Shown: positions 14,240 to 23,215, counted from the stretch's first letter. The stretch is DNA of 27,391 nt from Planctomycetaceae bacterium (GCA_005789975.1 SXWC01000001.1:1-27391); one strand, 5' to 3'. Translations and numbers: made by a program. Notes: a model not told the origin generated them from the letters alone.

Positions 14240-15994
14240 TCAACGGCGGGAGGGACTGGGGGTGGGCGTGAGCAGGGAGACGACGACGAGCGTGAGGAAT
14301 CCGAGCGGGATGGTGACGACCGCGGGCTGGCTGAAGGGGGTGAAGGCCAGGTCGCGGGACAGCCCGTAGACCTTTTCGAAGGTATCGGCCGACAGGAGGA
14401 TCCAGGTCAGGGACGACAGCATACCCACCGTCACGGCGGCCACGATCCCCTGCCACGTCGTCCGGGGCCAGAAGAGCAGCATGACGAGCGCCGGCAGGTT
14501 GGCGCTCGCCGCGATGTTGAAGGCCCAGCCCACCAGGAAGCTGACATTGAAGTTCCTGAACAGGATGCCGAGGGCCATCGCCACGATTCCCAGCCCCACC
14601 GCCGCGATCTTGCCGCAGCGGATCTTCTCATGATCGGTCATGCCGATGCCGCAGACGCTTTCGACGAGATCGTGGGCCACCGCGCCGCTGCCCGCCATGA
14701 TCAGCCCGCTGACCGTGCCGAGCACGGTCGTGAACGCGATCGCCGAGATGATCGCGAACAGCGTCTCGTTGAAGGTCTTGGCCAGGAGCGGCGCCGCCAT
14801 GTTGGTGTCGGTCGGATCGAGGGCGCCCGCCGTCATCGCCCCGAGGCCGAGGTAGAGCGTGAGCACATAGAACACGCCGATCGTGGCGATGCCCACCACG
14901 GTGCTCTGGCGGGCGGCGGCGGCGTCCTTGACGGTGTAGTAACGGATGAGGATGTGGGGCAGCGACGCCGTGCCGCAGAACAGCGCGAGCATCAGGCTCA
15001 CGAAATCGAGCCGGTCGGGAAGATGGCCGGAGGCGAGCCCCTTGAAGAACCCGCCGGGCTTGAGCAGCTCCCTCCCGGGTCGTTCCACCGGCGTGTAGGT
15101 CGTGTGCACGCCCTCGGCGTCGGCATGCTTCCGCGCCGTCCAGGTCACGATGGTCGAATCCTCGAGGGCGGCCAGATAGGCCAGCGGCCCGAGCGGCCCG
15201 GTCGCCGATCGGTCCGCGAATCGATCGGGCAGCCGCGCGATCGTGCCGACGGGCCGCAGGTCGTGGTCCCGCGACTGCGGCTGGCCGTCAATGAGCACCA
15301 TGCCGTCGGGACGGACGGTGCGGACCTGCGGGGCGAGGTTTTCCGGCCGCTCGCGGCCGGCGTTCACGGCGAGCCCCCGGCCGAGGATCAGCACCGTGAG
15401 CACCCCGCAGAAGACGACGAGCAGCGAGCCCTTGATGAACTGCACCCAGGTGGTCGAGACCATTCCGGCGGTGACCACGATCAGGGTCACCGTCACCCCC
15501 ACGAGGATCACCCCCGCTTCGTGTGGCAGGCCGAGCAACGGCTTGATGAGTGATCCGGCACCGACCATCTGCGGAATCAGGTAGAAGACGCTCACCACCA
15601 GCGTGGAAATGGCGACCGCCAGCCTGATGCCCCGGCTGTTGAAGCGGCTGTCGAGCGCGTCGGCGAACGTGAACTTCCCGAGGGCCTTGATCGGCTCGGC
15701 GATCACGAACAACGCCACCACCCAGCCGGCGAGAAAGCCGATCGAGTAGAGAAAGCCGTCGTAGCCCGAGAAGGCGATCATCCCGCAGATGCCGAGGAAC
15801 GAGGCCGCCGAGAGGTAGTCGCCGGCGAACGCGATCCCGTTGACGAACCAGTGAATCTGGCCGTGGGCGGCGTAGTACCCGCCGGCCGACTGGCCCTTGC
15901 GGCCCAGGAAAAAAGACAGGCCGATCACGCCGAGCACGAAGGCGGTGAAGATCGCGACCGCGACGCCGGATGTTTCATGAATCATCGCGCTCAC
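14240..15994 (-). CDS. actP: Cation:acetate symporter, ActP-type sodium/solute symporter (SSS family)
   Basis: This inner-membrane transporter is expected to import acetate or another short monocarboxylate with sodium. The 584 residues form about 13 membrane helices. Family landmarks include INWFVNGIAFAGDYLSAASF-like HWFVNGIAFAGDYLSAASFL (48-67), AEPIKALGKFTFADALDSRF (99-118), SLPHILIRYYTVKDAAAARQ (344-363) and LIMAGSGAVAHDLVES. It is longer than E. coli ActP (549), because the loop at about 207-330 carries an extra hydrophilic segment. The frame starts at GTG 15994; an ATG at 15985 (MIHETSG) is an alternative. The DUF485 gene lies 15 nt upstream, the usual yjcH-actP pairing. Confidence 0.88.
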   Translation of the reverse strand: MSAMIHETSGVAVAIFTAFVLGVIGLSFFLGRKGQSAGGYYAAHGQIHWFVNGIAFAGDYLSAASFLGICGMIAFSGYDGFLYSIGFLAGWVVALFVIAEPIKALGKFTFADALDSRFNSRGIRLAVAISTLVVSVFYLIPQMVGAGSLIKPLLGLPHEAGVILVGVTVTLIVVTAGMVSTTWVQFIKGSLLVVFCGVLTVLILGRGLAVNAGRERPENLAPQVRTVRPDGMVLIDGQPQSRDHDLRPVGTIARLPDRFADRSATGPLGPLAYLAALEDSTIVTWTARKHADAEGVHTTYTPVERPGRELLKPGGFFKGLASGHLPDRLDFVSLMLALFCGTASLPHILIRYYTVKDAAAARQSTVVGIATIGVFYVLTLYLGLGAMTAGALDPTDTNMAAPLLAKTFNETLFAIISAIAFTTVLGTVSGLIMAGSGAVAHDLVESVCGIGMTDHEKIRCGKIAAVGLGIVAMALGILFRNFNVSFLVGWAFNIAASANLPALVMLLFWPRTTWQGIVAAVTVGMLSSLTWILLSADTFEKVYGLSRDLAFTPFSQPAVVTIPLGFLTLVVVSLLTPTPSPSRR

Positions 15995-16009
15995 CGCAAG
16001 TGGATCCGA

Positions 16010-16255
16010 TCAACGGTCGGATCTCAGGAGCATGAACACGACCGCCAGCACGAACGCGGCGGCGATCAGGCCCATGCCGGAGACGATCGCGAGGTTCACG
16101 CCACCCAACGGCCGCATCGACAAGAGCTCGCTCCGCGCAAGCACCAGCGAGATGAAGCCGCCGTAGAGCACCACATAGACCCAGAAGAGCGCAAGCCCCA
16201 GACGGCTCGCCCGCGGCAAGCCCGGGGCTTCGTGGTGTGGTTCCGCTTCCGGCAT
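16010..16255 (-). CDS. DUF485 membrane protein (YjcH-like), ActP partner
   Basis: The 81-residue protein has two membrane helices (about 19-40, LGLALFWVYVVLYGGFISLV; and about 54-78, VNLAIVSGMGLIAAAFVLAV). This is the architecture and length of DUF485/YjcH proteins, which are almost always encoded directly before an acetate symporter and are thought to act with it. The segment FWVYVVLYGGFISL is characteristic. The ATG at 16255 lies 15 nt after the triple-sulfatase stop, and the stop lies 15 nt before the actP GTG. This makes the transport pair part of the same transcription unit as the sulfatase. Confidence 0.85.
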   Translation of the reverse strand: MPEAEPHHEAPGLPRASRLGLALFWVYVVLYGGFISLVLARSELLSMRPLGGVNLAIVSGMGLIAAAFVLAVVFMLLRSDR

Positions 16256-16270
16256 CGAGCACCCTGGGGA

Positions 16271-19200
16271 TCAGCCCTTCGTCCGGCGGCGGACGCCGCT
16301 CGGATTCGGCACAGGATACACCGCCGGGCCGGACTCCTCGGCGACCGGGTAGAGAAATCGTGGTTCGGCCACGTCGCCGGCGGGCCGGCGGCCGGTGGCC
16401 TGCGGCCCGCAGAGGTCGGCCATCATCCGCTCCGCCAGACCGCGGAGCGTGGCGACCACGTCGGGATGCGCCGCCGCGACGTTCGTCCGCTCGCCGATGT
16501 CCGCCTCGAGGTCGTAGAGCCGCGGTGACGCCAGGGAGGCCTCCTCCACGGCCTCCTTCCCCGGCCGCTCGGCCTGCGGCGCGATCGCGAGTTTCCAGCG
16601 GCCCTGGCGGACCGCCTCGAGCGTGGTGCGTTGGAAGTAGTAATGGGCGTCGCGGGGTGGCTCGCGGGCAGGACCCGAGGGACCCAAAGGACCCGAGGGA
16701 CCCAAAGGACCGGAGGGACCCGAGGGACCCAGGAGCAGCCTGGACATGTCGCGGCCGTCGATGACGGGCTCGAGGGGCATCTGCCCGCCGGCCAGGTGCA
16801 CGAAGGTCGGCAGCAGGTCGATCGTGCCGGCCACGGTGTCACACACGCTGCCGGCGGCGATGCTTCCCGGCCACCACGCGATCGTGGGCACCCGCACTCC
16901 CCCTTCCCAGGTGCTCGCCTTGCCGCCCCGCAACGGGCCCGCGACACCGGCATCTTTGCGCTTCACGGTCCACGGGCCGTTGTCGCTCGTGAAGATCACC
17001 AATGTGTTCTCAGCGAGACGGTGCTCGCGGAGCGTGTCGAGGATCCGGCCCACGCTCCAGTCGAGCTCTTGGACCCAGTCGCCAAACGGGCCGTTGTCGC
17101 TCTTTCCCCGGAACCGTTCGCCCGGGGCGATCGGCACGTGGACCGCCGTGTGGGGGAGGTAGAGAAAAAACGGCCGCTCCCGCGAGTCACGGATGAACCG
17201 CACCGCTTCGGCGGTGCAGCGATCGACGATGCCCCGCTGCTGGTCGTCGGTGAGCAGCGCCTCGACCCGCTCGTCCCGCAGCAGCGGTACCACCCGCTCG
17301 CCGGTGTCGGCCGACGTCCGCTGCATGTCGTTGGAATACGGGATCCCGAAATAGCGGTCGAATCCCTGCCGCGTCGGCAGGAACTCAGGCTGGTCACCGA
17401 GGTGCCACTTGCCGATGCAGGCCGTGGCGTAGCCCGCGGCCCGCAGCCGCTCGGCGACGGTCGTCTCCGCCGGATTCAGGCCGTGGCGGGATCGCGGTGA
17501 AAACACATCGGGCACCGAGACCCGCAGGCCGTAGCATCCCGTCAGCAGCTGGGCCCGTGACACCGAACAGACCGGGGCGGCGTAGAAACTCGTGAGTTTC
17601 ATTCCTTCCGCCGCCATCCGGTCGAGGCAGGGCGTCTGCTGCCGGATCGCGCCGAAGGGGCCGATGTCGCCGTAGCCCAGGTCATCGGCGAGGATCACCA
17701 CGTAGTTCGGAGGCCGTGGCCCGGCGGTCGGACCAGCCGGGTGGCGCTGGATCGAGTCAGACTGGAGCAAGTCAGACTGGGCCGAGTCAGACTGGGCCGC
17801 GAACGCGGTCTTGTAGGGATTCTCCGCCGGGCCGTCGAGATTCTCATTGACGAGATCGGGCTGCACGCTCGCCCACCAGGTGTCGTAGTGCGCCACCAGC
17901 CGGGCGACGACCGCGGGATGCTCCCGCGCGACATCCTCCTGCTCGCCCGGATCGGCGGCGATGTCGTACAGCTCCCAGGCGTCGGACTTATTTCGTGTGT
18001 TGACGAGGCTCCATCGTCCCTCGCGGACGCGGCAATCCTGATATCCGCTCTGGGCCGCCTGCCCCCGCTCCCAGCGTCCGCGATGGGTGACGAGGGGGCG
18101 ATCGGGCCAGGCGAGCGGCTCACCGCGGAGCAGGGCCGCGAAACTTCGCCCCTCGATCCGCGCGGCGACCTCCGCGGGGACCGTCTCGCCAGCGAGGTCG
18201 CAGAGCGTCGGCAAAACGTCGATGTGCGCCGTGACGGCCGAAACGTCCCTCCCCGCCGGCAGCACCCCCGGCCACCGCCAGAAGGACGGCACCCGCGTGC
18301 CGCCGCGGTAGACGGTCGCCTTCTGGCCCCGCATCCCGTCATTGCAGACCGCCGCTCCGGTGCCGGTGCCGTTGTCGGTCGTGAAGACGAGCAGCGTGTC
18401 GGCGGCGAGGCCCCATTCGTCCAGCCGGGCCATCAGCCGGCCCATGTTGGCGTCGATGTTCTCGATCATCCCGTAAAACCTCGCGATCGCGGCACGCCTG
18501 TTCGGATCCTTCACCCCCGCGGCCTCGAGCAGCGGCAGATACTTCGCGTCCGATCCGGCAGGGCAGTCGAGGGGTTCATGCGGGGCGTTCGGGGTGAGGT
18601 AGCAGAAAAACGGCTTGTCGTTCCTGCGTGCGGCATCCATCCAGCGGATCGCCTCGGCGAAGAAGACGTCGGTGCAGTAGCCCCGCGTCCTTACGAACCT
18701 GCCGTCGCTGCGGATGACGGGATCGAGATAGGTGTTGCCGGGCGCGTCGCCGCAGCTGCCCGGATAGCTCTGGCCGATCCCGCCGCCGCCGTGGATGAAG
18801 ACGCGGTCGAAGCCCCGTCTTCCCGGCTGGTATTCATCCTCGTCGCCGAGGTGCCACTTGCCGAAGATCCCCGTCTGGTAGCGGCCGGAGCGGCCGAGGA
18901 GTTGCGGGAGCGTGACTGCCGAGAGTGCCAGCCGCTCCCGCTCGTGGATCGTGTGCGTGACCCCCGAGCGAAACTCGTGCCTGCCGGTGAGCAGCGCCGC
19001 CCGGGTCGGCGCGCAGGTGGGACTGGCGTGAAACTCCGTCAGCCGCACGCTCTGGCCGCGCAGCCGGTCGAGGTGCGGCGTCACGAGCACGCGATTGCCA
19101 TGGGCGGCGATGTCGCCGTAGCCCTGGTCGTCGGTCATCACGTAGATGATGTTCGGCGGTCGGCGGCGGCTGCTCGGCGGCGGCTCGGCGGCCGCCAGCC

Positions 19201-20827
19201 GGCGGCACTCGCCGGCGACCCGCTGCCACTCCTTCTCGAGCGCGGCCACCCGGGCGGACTCCCGCGGGGCGAGGTTTTTCGTCTCGCAGCGATCCGCCGC
19301 GAGGTCGTAGAGCTCCCAGGGAGCATTCTTCGACGCCACCAACTTCCAGTCACCGACGCGGACGGCGCGGTGGCCGTCGTGGCACCACCAGAGCGTCGCC
19401 TCGGCCGCCGGCGTGTCGGCCGCCGGGGTGTCGGCCGCCGGGGTGTGCGCCGTCGAGAGCCGGTGGACAAAGCTCCTGCCCTGCAGTGCCGGGCCGGCCC
19501 CGGGCTCGTCTTGCGGGAGCTGCACCCCCGCCAGCTCGAGGATCGTCGGCGCGACGTCGATCACATGAACCGGCTGCCGACGCAGACTGCCGGCGGCGGC
19601 CTTGCCGGAGTCGCTGCCCCGGCCGGCAGCGAGGCCGCGGGGCCAGTGGACGATCCAGGGCGTGGCGATGCCCCCCTCGTGAACCCAGGTCTTGTGGCGC
19701 CGGAAGGGAGCATTGGCGCAGGAGGACCAGCCCGGGCCCAGGCAGAGAAAAGTCTTGCGGGAGCCGGCGGGCGCGGCGGGATCGTGACCCCCGGCGCGGA
19801 TCATGATCTCGGCCGAGGCGCCGTTGTCGCTCAGGAACAGCACGAGCGTGTCGTCGAGCGCGTGCATCGCCTCGAGCTGGCGGATGATGCGGCCGACCTC
19901 ACGATCCATCAACTCGACCATGGCCGCGTGGATCGCCATCTTCTCGGCCTGGAAAGCCCGCTGCCGTTCCGAGAGCGTTTTCCACGGCCGAGGCCTGTCC
20001 ACTTCACCGGGCCCGAGCAGGGCGAGCGTCTGCGGGTCGGGCTGGTACGGGGGCCCCACGGCAGGCTCCAGATCGGCCGGCGCGGTGGTCACGATCCCGA
20101 GCTCCCTCAGACGGCGGCAGCGGGCGGCGCGGATCTCGTCCCAGCCGGCCCGGTAGCGGTCGCGGTATTTGGCGATCAGGTCGGCCGGTGCGTGGAGGGG
20201 AAAGTGCGGGGCCGTGAAGGCGACATACTGAAAGAAGGGCGTGCCGGCGTGGTCGCGGGCATGGTCGGCAAGACAGGCCACGGCGTGGTCGCCGATCGCG
20301 GCCGTGGCGTAGAAGTCGGCGGACGAGCCCCGGGCTCCATCCTCCCCCTGCACGCCTGCCCGATCGAAATAGTCGCTCTCGCCGGCGGGATTCACCGCAA
20401 GCGACCGGGCGAATCCCTGCGCCCGGGGATCGCCGTCGATGTGCCACTTGCCGGAGTGGTAGGAGCGGTAGCCCGCCGCCGCGAGCCGGTCCGGCAGGAG
20501 CCGCGCCCAGGAGGGCCGCGCGGACGGCCCGGCCCCCTTGCCGCCGGGCAGCGCATCACGACGAATCGACTGGGCGTAATACCCCGTCAGAAGCGCCGCC
20601 CGCGTCGGCCAACACCGCGCCGTGTTGTAGCCCTGCGTGAACCGCAGACCTCCGGCCGCGAGCCGGTCGAGATGCGGGGTGTCGATCTCGCCGCCCTGGC
20701 AGCCGATGTCTGAGAAACCGAGATCGTCGGCGAGGATCACCACCACGTTCGGCGGTGCGGCCCGCACGGGGGCAGCGCCTGAAACGGCGGCGACCACCGC
20801 CGCGATGCACCAGCACGTCCGCGACAT
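16271..20827 (-). CDS. Secreted triple sulfatase: three complete type I sulfatase domains in one protein
   Basis: One frame encodes 1518 residues, about three times a normal sulfatase. A signal peptide (1-23, CIAAVVAAVSGAAPVRA) is followed by three full domains. Domain 1 (about 24-545) resembles Pseudomonas AtsA-type arylsulfatases (S1_4-like), with ADDLG, the formylglycine motif CWPTR (Cys 72), SGKWH and SDNGA. Domain 2 (about 555-1000) has TDDQG, CAPTR (Cys 605), GKWHLGD, TDNG. Domain 3 (about 1039-1500) has ADDLG, CSVSR (Cys 1087, Val where Pro or Ala is usual), GKWHLGD and SDNG. The three differ clearly in sequence, so this is a fusion of different sulfatases and not a recent duplication. 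Only domain 1 has a signal peptide, so all three should be exported together; each cysteine needs conversion by FGE or anSME, not encoded here. Start: ATG 20827 with GAAGAGG upstream; a GTG-type extension to 20869 is less likely. The frame could in principle reflect lost stop codons or assembly error. Confidence 0.88.
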   Translation of the reverse strand: MSRTCWCIAAVVAAVSGAAPVRAAPPNVVVILADDLGFSDIGCQGGEIDTPHLDRLAAGGLRFTQGYNTARCWPTRAALLTGYYAQSIRRDALPGGKGAGPSARPSWARLLPDRLAAAGYRSYHSGKWHIDGDPRAQGFARSLAVNPAGESDYFDRAGVQGEDGARGSSADFYATAAIGDHAVACLADHARDHAGTPFFQYVAFTAPHFPLHAPADLIAKYRDRYRAGWDEIRAARCRRLRELGIVTTAPADLEPAVGPPYQPDPQTLALLGPGEVDRPRPWKTLSERQRAFQAEKMAIHAAMVELMDREVGRIIRQLEAMHALDDTLVLFLSDNGASAEIMIRAGGHDPAAPAGSRKTFLCLGPGWSSCANAPFRRHKTWVHEGGIATPWIVHWPRGLAAGRGSDSGKAAAGSLRRQPVHVIDVAPTILELAGVQLPQDEPGAGPALQGRSFVHRLSTAHTPAADTPAADTPAAEATLWWCHDGHRAVRVGDWKLVASKNAPWELYDLAADRCETKNLAPRESARVAALEKEWQRVAGECRRLAAAEPPPSSRRRPPNIIYVMTDDQGYGDIAAHGNRVLVTPHLDRLRGQSVRLTEFHASPTCAPTRAALLTGRHEFRSGVTHTIHERERLALSAVTLPQLLGRSGRYQTGIFGKWHLGDEDEYQPGRRGFDRVFIHGGGGIGQSYPGSCGDAPGNTYLDPVIRSDGRFVRTRGYCTDVFFAEAIRWMDAARRNDKPFFCYLTPNAPHEPLDCPAGSDAKYLPLLEAAGVKDPNRRAAIARFYGMIENIDANMGRLMARLDEWGLAADTLLVFTTDNGTGTGAAVCNDGMRGQKATVYRGGTRVPSFWRWPGVLPAGRDVSAVTAHIDVLPTLCDLAGETVPAEVAARIEGRSFAALLRGEPLAWPDRPLVTHRGRWERGQAAQSGYQDCRVREGRWSLVNTRNKSDAWELYDIAADPGEQEDVAREHPAVVARLVAHYDTWWASVQPDLVNENLDGPAENPYKTAFAAQSDSAQSDLLQSDSIQRHPAGPTAGPRPPNYVVILADDLGYGDIGPFGAIRQQTPCLDRMAAEGMKLTSFYAAPVCSVSRAQLLTGCYGLRVSVPDVFSPRSRHGLNPAETTVAERLRAAGYATACIGKWHLGDQPEFLPTRQGFDRYFGIPYSNDMQRTSADTGERVVPLLRDERVEALLTDDQQRGIVDRCTAEAVRFIRDSRERPFFLYLPHTAVHVPIAPGERFRGKSDNGPFGDWVQELDWSVGRILDTLREHRLAENTLVIFTSDNGPWTVKRKDAGVAGPLRGGKASTWEGGVRVPTIAWWPGSIAAGSVCDTVAGTIDLLPTFVHLAGGQMPLEPVIDGRDMSRLLLGPSGPSGPLGPSGPLGPSGPAREPPRDAHYYFQRTTLEAVRQGRWKLAIAPQAERPGKEAVEEASLASPRLYDLEADIGERTNVAAAHPDVVATLRGLAERMMADLCGPQATGRRPAGDVAEPRFLYPVAEESGPAVYPVPNPSGVRRRTKG
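16671..16733 (-). repeat. Seven 9-bp tandem repeats encoding collagen-like Gly-Pro-X
   Basis: Seven contiguous 9-bp units (consensus GGACCCGAG/GGACCCAAA on the + strand) alternate from 16671 to 16733. In the sulfatase frame they encode a collagen-like GPS/GPL run (about residues 1367-1386) inside domain 3, between DMSRLLL and AREPPRDAHYYF. All units are a multiple of three, so copy-number change would keep the frame. Confidence 0.85.
17753..17797 (-). repeat. Three 15-bp tandem repeats in the linker between sulfatase domains 2 and 3
   Basis: Units at 17753-17767, 17768-17782 and 17783-17797 share the core AGTCAGACTGG and encode the repeated QSD-containing linker AAQSDSAQSDLLQSDSIQ. The period is in frame. 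Confidence 0.85.
19404..19448 (-). repeat. Three 15-bp tandem repeats near the end of sulfatase domain 1
   Basis: Units at 19404-19418, 19419-19433 and 19434-19448 (consensus GCCGCCGGGGTGTCG) encode repeated TPAAD (HTPAADTPAADTPAAEA, about residues 461-477), in frame within domain 1. Confidence 0.85.
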
Positions 20828-20873
20828 GGTGTTGCCTCTTCTCCAGGGTTCCGGCCGGGCCGACCGCACGAGA

Positions 20874-21914
20874 TCACTCCGCCGCCTCGATCGTGGCGAT
20901 CACCTCGGCGTATGCCGCGGCCCGCTCCTCGGGGCTCTTCAGCGAACGGATCGGCAGCAACGACGGCCGCAGACCGACGGCCCAGCCGCCGTCCTTCGCG
21001 ATCCGCGCGTCGGCCTTGGCACGGAGTTCGTCGGCGTCGCGTCCGGTGGCGGCGGCCGCCGCCGCCACGACGCTCCGCAGATACTCCGCGGCCTGGACGT
21101 CGGCGTTGGGCGTGGCCGGCGCGTCGAACCGCCCCAGCGCCCAGGCGATCCCCTCGGCCATGTGCCGCTGGAAGACCGGGTCATTCCAGGTGGCCTCGTT
21201 GTGCCCGAAATTCGTGGAGAAGACCCGCCCCTTGCCGTACTCACGCACCCACGACACCGGCACGTGCCACGGCTCCTTGGGAGTGCTTCCCTGCATGTCG
21301 AGGCTCACGAGCACGCGGAGATTGTCCGGCTCGTAGCGGAGGTCGTACTGGTAGATCTCGTCTTTCCAGCGGAACCGCTCGGGAAACATTTTCGCCACCC
21401 GGTGGCCCGGCTCGTGCACGACGAAGGCGTGTTCCCCGGCGGCGTTCCATGGATGGCCCGCGAAACATCCGCCGATCATTTCGATGTAGGCGTCGGAGGC
21501 GTTCAGGGTGTCGGTGGCCGCATGAATTCCGATGAACGCCTTTCCCGATTTGATCCAGGCGAGAAAGCCGGCGAGATCGGGGAGGGGCAGTTCGCCCGTG
21601 GTGCTGGCGAAGATCACGCCGTCGAAGTTGGCAAGCGACTCCGGCGCGAAGACCTTCGCGAACTGCTGCTCGAGAGCCTCCGGCTGCGGCGGTCCCGGCG
21701 GCATCCGCAGGAAATCGACGTGAAAGAGGCCGTCGGCGCGGCCCAGATGCTCGAGCACCGGCTCGGCCGTGCTGATCGAGGCATGACGGAAGCCGGCCGT
21801 GACGGTCACGACGAGCAGCCGTGCGGGCGGCGCTTTCACCTCCGCGAGGCCCGCCCGCGAGCCCATCGCGATCATCACCGCCAACACCGGCCACCAGGGA
21901 TTTCCGGACGTCAT
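20874..21914 (-). CDS. Secreted ThuA-domain protein
   Basis: The 346-residue protein has an N-terminal signal-like segment (about 1-25, WWPVLAVMIAMGSRAGLAEV), then a ThuA-like domain (about 32-245, a glutamine-amidotransferase-like fold). Landmarks are LLVVTVTAGFRHASISTAEP, FDGVIFASTTGELPLPDLAG, FIGIHAATDTLNAS, GGCFAGHPW and GKGRVFSTNFGHNEATWNDP. A helical C-terminal part follows (about 250-346, DADELRAKADARIAKDG). ThuA proteins occur with sugar-using and sulfatase genes in planctomycetes, but their reaction is not established. The ATG at 21914 is preceded by AGGAG with 7-nt spacing. The ATG overlaps the stop of the upstream PQQ-type gene (ATGA), so translation is probably coupled. The sulfatase gene follows 46 nt later. 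Confidence 0.87.
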   Translation of the reverse strand: MTSGNPWWPVLAVMIAMGSRAGLAEVKAPPARLLVVTVTAGFRHASISTAEPVLEHLGRADGLFHVDFLRMPPGPPQPEALEQQFAKVFAPESLANFDGVIFASTTGELPLPDLAGFLAWIKSGKAFIGIHAATDTLNASDAYIEMIGGCFAGHPWNAAGEHAFVVHEPGHRVAKMFPERFRWKDEIYQYDLRYEPDNLRVLVSLDMQGSTPKEPWHVPVSWVREYGKGRVFSTNFGHNEATWNDPVFQRHMAEGIAWALGRFDAPATPNADVQAAEYLRSVVAAAAAATGRDADELRAKADARIAKDGGWAVGLRPSLLPIRSLKSPEERAAAYAEVIATIEAAE

Positions 21915-23215
21915 CGTCGATCTCCTAGGCACCAGAGGGAATCATGCGTTCGCAGAAAAATCCGCCCGTCAACACAGACGGGAGTCGCCACGGCCATCTC
22001 CTCGAGGCTGCCCTCGCCGAGCAGGGCGACCTCTGCCGCCTCTTCCGCGGGCCATTCCAGCATGCTCGAGTGGCCATCCTCGCGGGTCACCATCACGCGA
22101 CCATCGACGATCACGGGTGACGAGCTGTAGGCATGGCGATTCTTCGCCAGTTCCTTCCGCCAGACGGTCCGGCCCGTCGCGGCATCGACGCCCTCGACGA
22201 CACCCTTGTCGGTGCAGACCACGATCCGCCCCTGCTTCACGGCGGGCGTGGGCACGTCGGCGCCGAGGTCGGTGCGGATCCAGGCCACGTGGGAGCCGGT
22301 GACGTCCCCCCTCCCGCCGCGGCGAATCGCGGTGAGCGAACTGCCCCGCGCGTAGGGAGCGACGACGAGATCGCCGGCGAGCACCGGCGAGGCGATCGAG
22401 CGGAAGTAGCCGTTGCGTTTCGGATTCAGGCCCCCGACACGCCAGAGTTCACCCCCCGTCGCCGCGTCGTGGGCGGTGACGTGGTCGGCCCCGAGCACAA
22501 ACAGCACCTCCTCGGGTTCGCCCCGGTCGCGATCACCCTGGGCCACCAGCGGCGTCGAGTAGCTCTGGGCCGCCTCCTCGGGGGCGTCGAGCAGCCGCTC
22601 GTGCTTCCAGAGCAGTTCGCCCGTCGTGCGTTCGAAGGCGACGAGATAACTCGGGCCCGTCTGCATCACCGCCACGACGACGCCCCTGGCCGTCAGGACG
22701 GGCGATGTGCCGAGGTCCCACCAGAGCGTGTCGGCCCCGAAGCGTTGCTGGAGATTCGTCCGCCAGACCTCGGTCCCGGAATCGAACGCCAGGCAGGCGA
22801 GGTCGCCGCTCTTGAAGTAGACCCAGACGTGCCTGCCGTCGGTCACAGGGGACGGGTTGGCCCCGGTCGCCTTCTTGTGCTTCCCGGGCTTCGCCGCGCC
22901 GAGCATGCTCCGCCAGCGTTCCTTCCCGGCCCGGTCGAGACAGATGACGGCGTCCTTCTCGTCAACCGTGCAGGTGACGATCACGCCGTCGCCCCAGACG
23001 GCGGGCGTGCTGGCTCCGAGGCCCGGCAGCGGAACACGCCAGAGGACGTTTTCGGTCGGACTCCAGGCCCTCACATACCCCGTGTTGGCCGCGGTGCCGT
23101 CGAGCCCGGGGCCCCGCCAGTTGGGCCAGTTGTCGGCCCGGGTCGCCGCGGCCGCGAATCCGCAGAGCAGCGCGGCCGCGGCGGCAAAGCGTTCCCGACG
23201 AAATGACGGCGGCAT
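21911..23215 (-). CDS. Secreted PQQ-like beta-propeller repeat protein (BamB-like fold)
   Basis: The 434-residue protein starts with a signal peptide ([18 protein letters not shown], about 10-27), then the planctomycete-typical [10 protein letters not shown] at 28-37 and a propeller of PQQ/WD-type blades. Repeated motifs are [67 protein letters not shown] and [17 protein letters not shown]. The fold usually binds partner proteins; whether it binds PQQ as a cofactor is doubtful without a dehydrogenase context. It is the first gene of the proposed six-gene operon. The ATG at 23215 has GAGG seven nt upstream; the frame extends upstream to 23260 without support. A TATAGT box about 44 nt upstream suggests the promoter. 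Confidence 0.88.
   Translation of the reverse strand: MPPSFRRERFAAAAALLCGFAAAATRADNWPNWRGPGLDGTAANTGYVRAWSPTENVLWRVPLPGLGASTPAVWGDGVIVTCTVDEKDAVICLDRAGKERWRSMLGAAKPGKHKKATGANPSPVTDGRHVWVYFKSGDLACLAFDSGTEVWRTNLQQRFGADTLWWDLGTSPVLTARGVVVAVMQTGPSYLVAFERTTGELLWKHERLLDAPEEAAQSYSTPLVAQGDRDRGEPEEVLFVLGADHVTAHDAATGGELWRVGGLNPKRNGYFRSIASPVLAGDLVVAPYARGSSLTAIRRGGRGDVTGSHVAWIRTDLGADVPTPAVKQGRIVVCTDKGVVEGVDAATGRTVWRKELAKNRHAYSSSPVIVDGRVMVTREDGHSSMLEWPAEEAAEVALLGEGSLEEMAVATPVCVDGRIFLRTHDSLWCLGDRR

Noticed and set aside
17741..20713. A 990-codon open frame on the + strand opposite the triple sulfatase
   Set aside because: It is an antisense shadow produced by high GC content: its translation is Arg/Gly/Glu-rich with no family motifs, while the minus strand has clear sulfatase domains.
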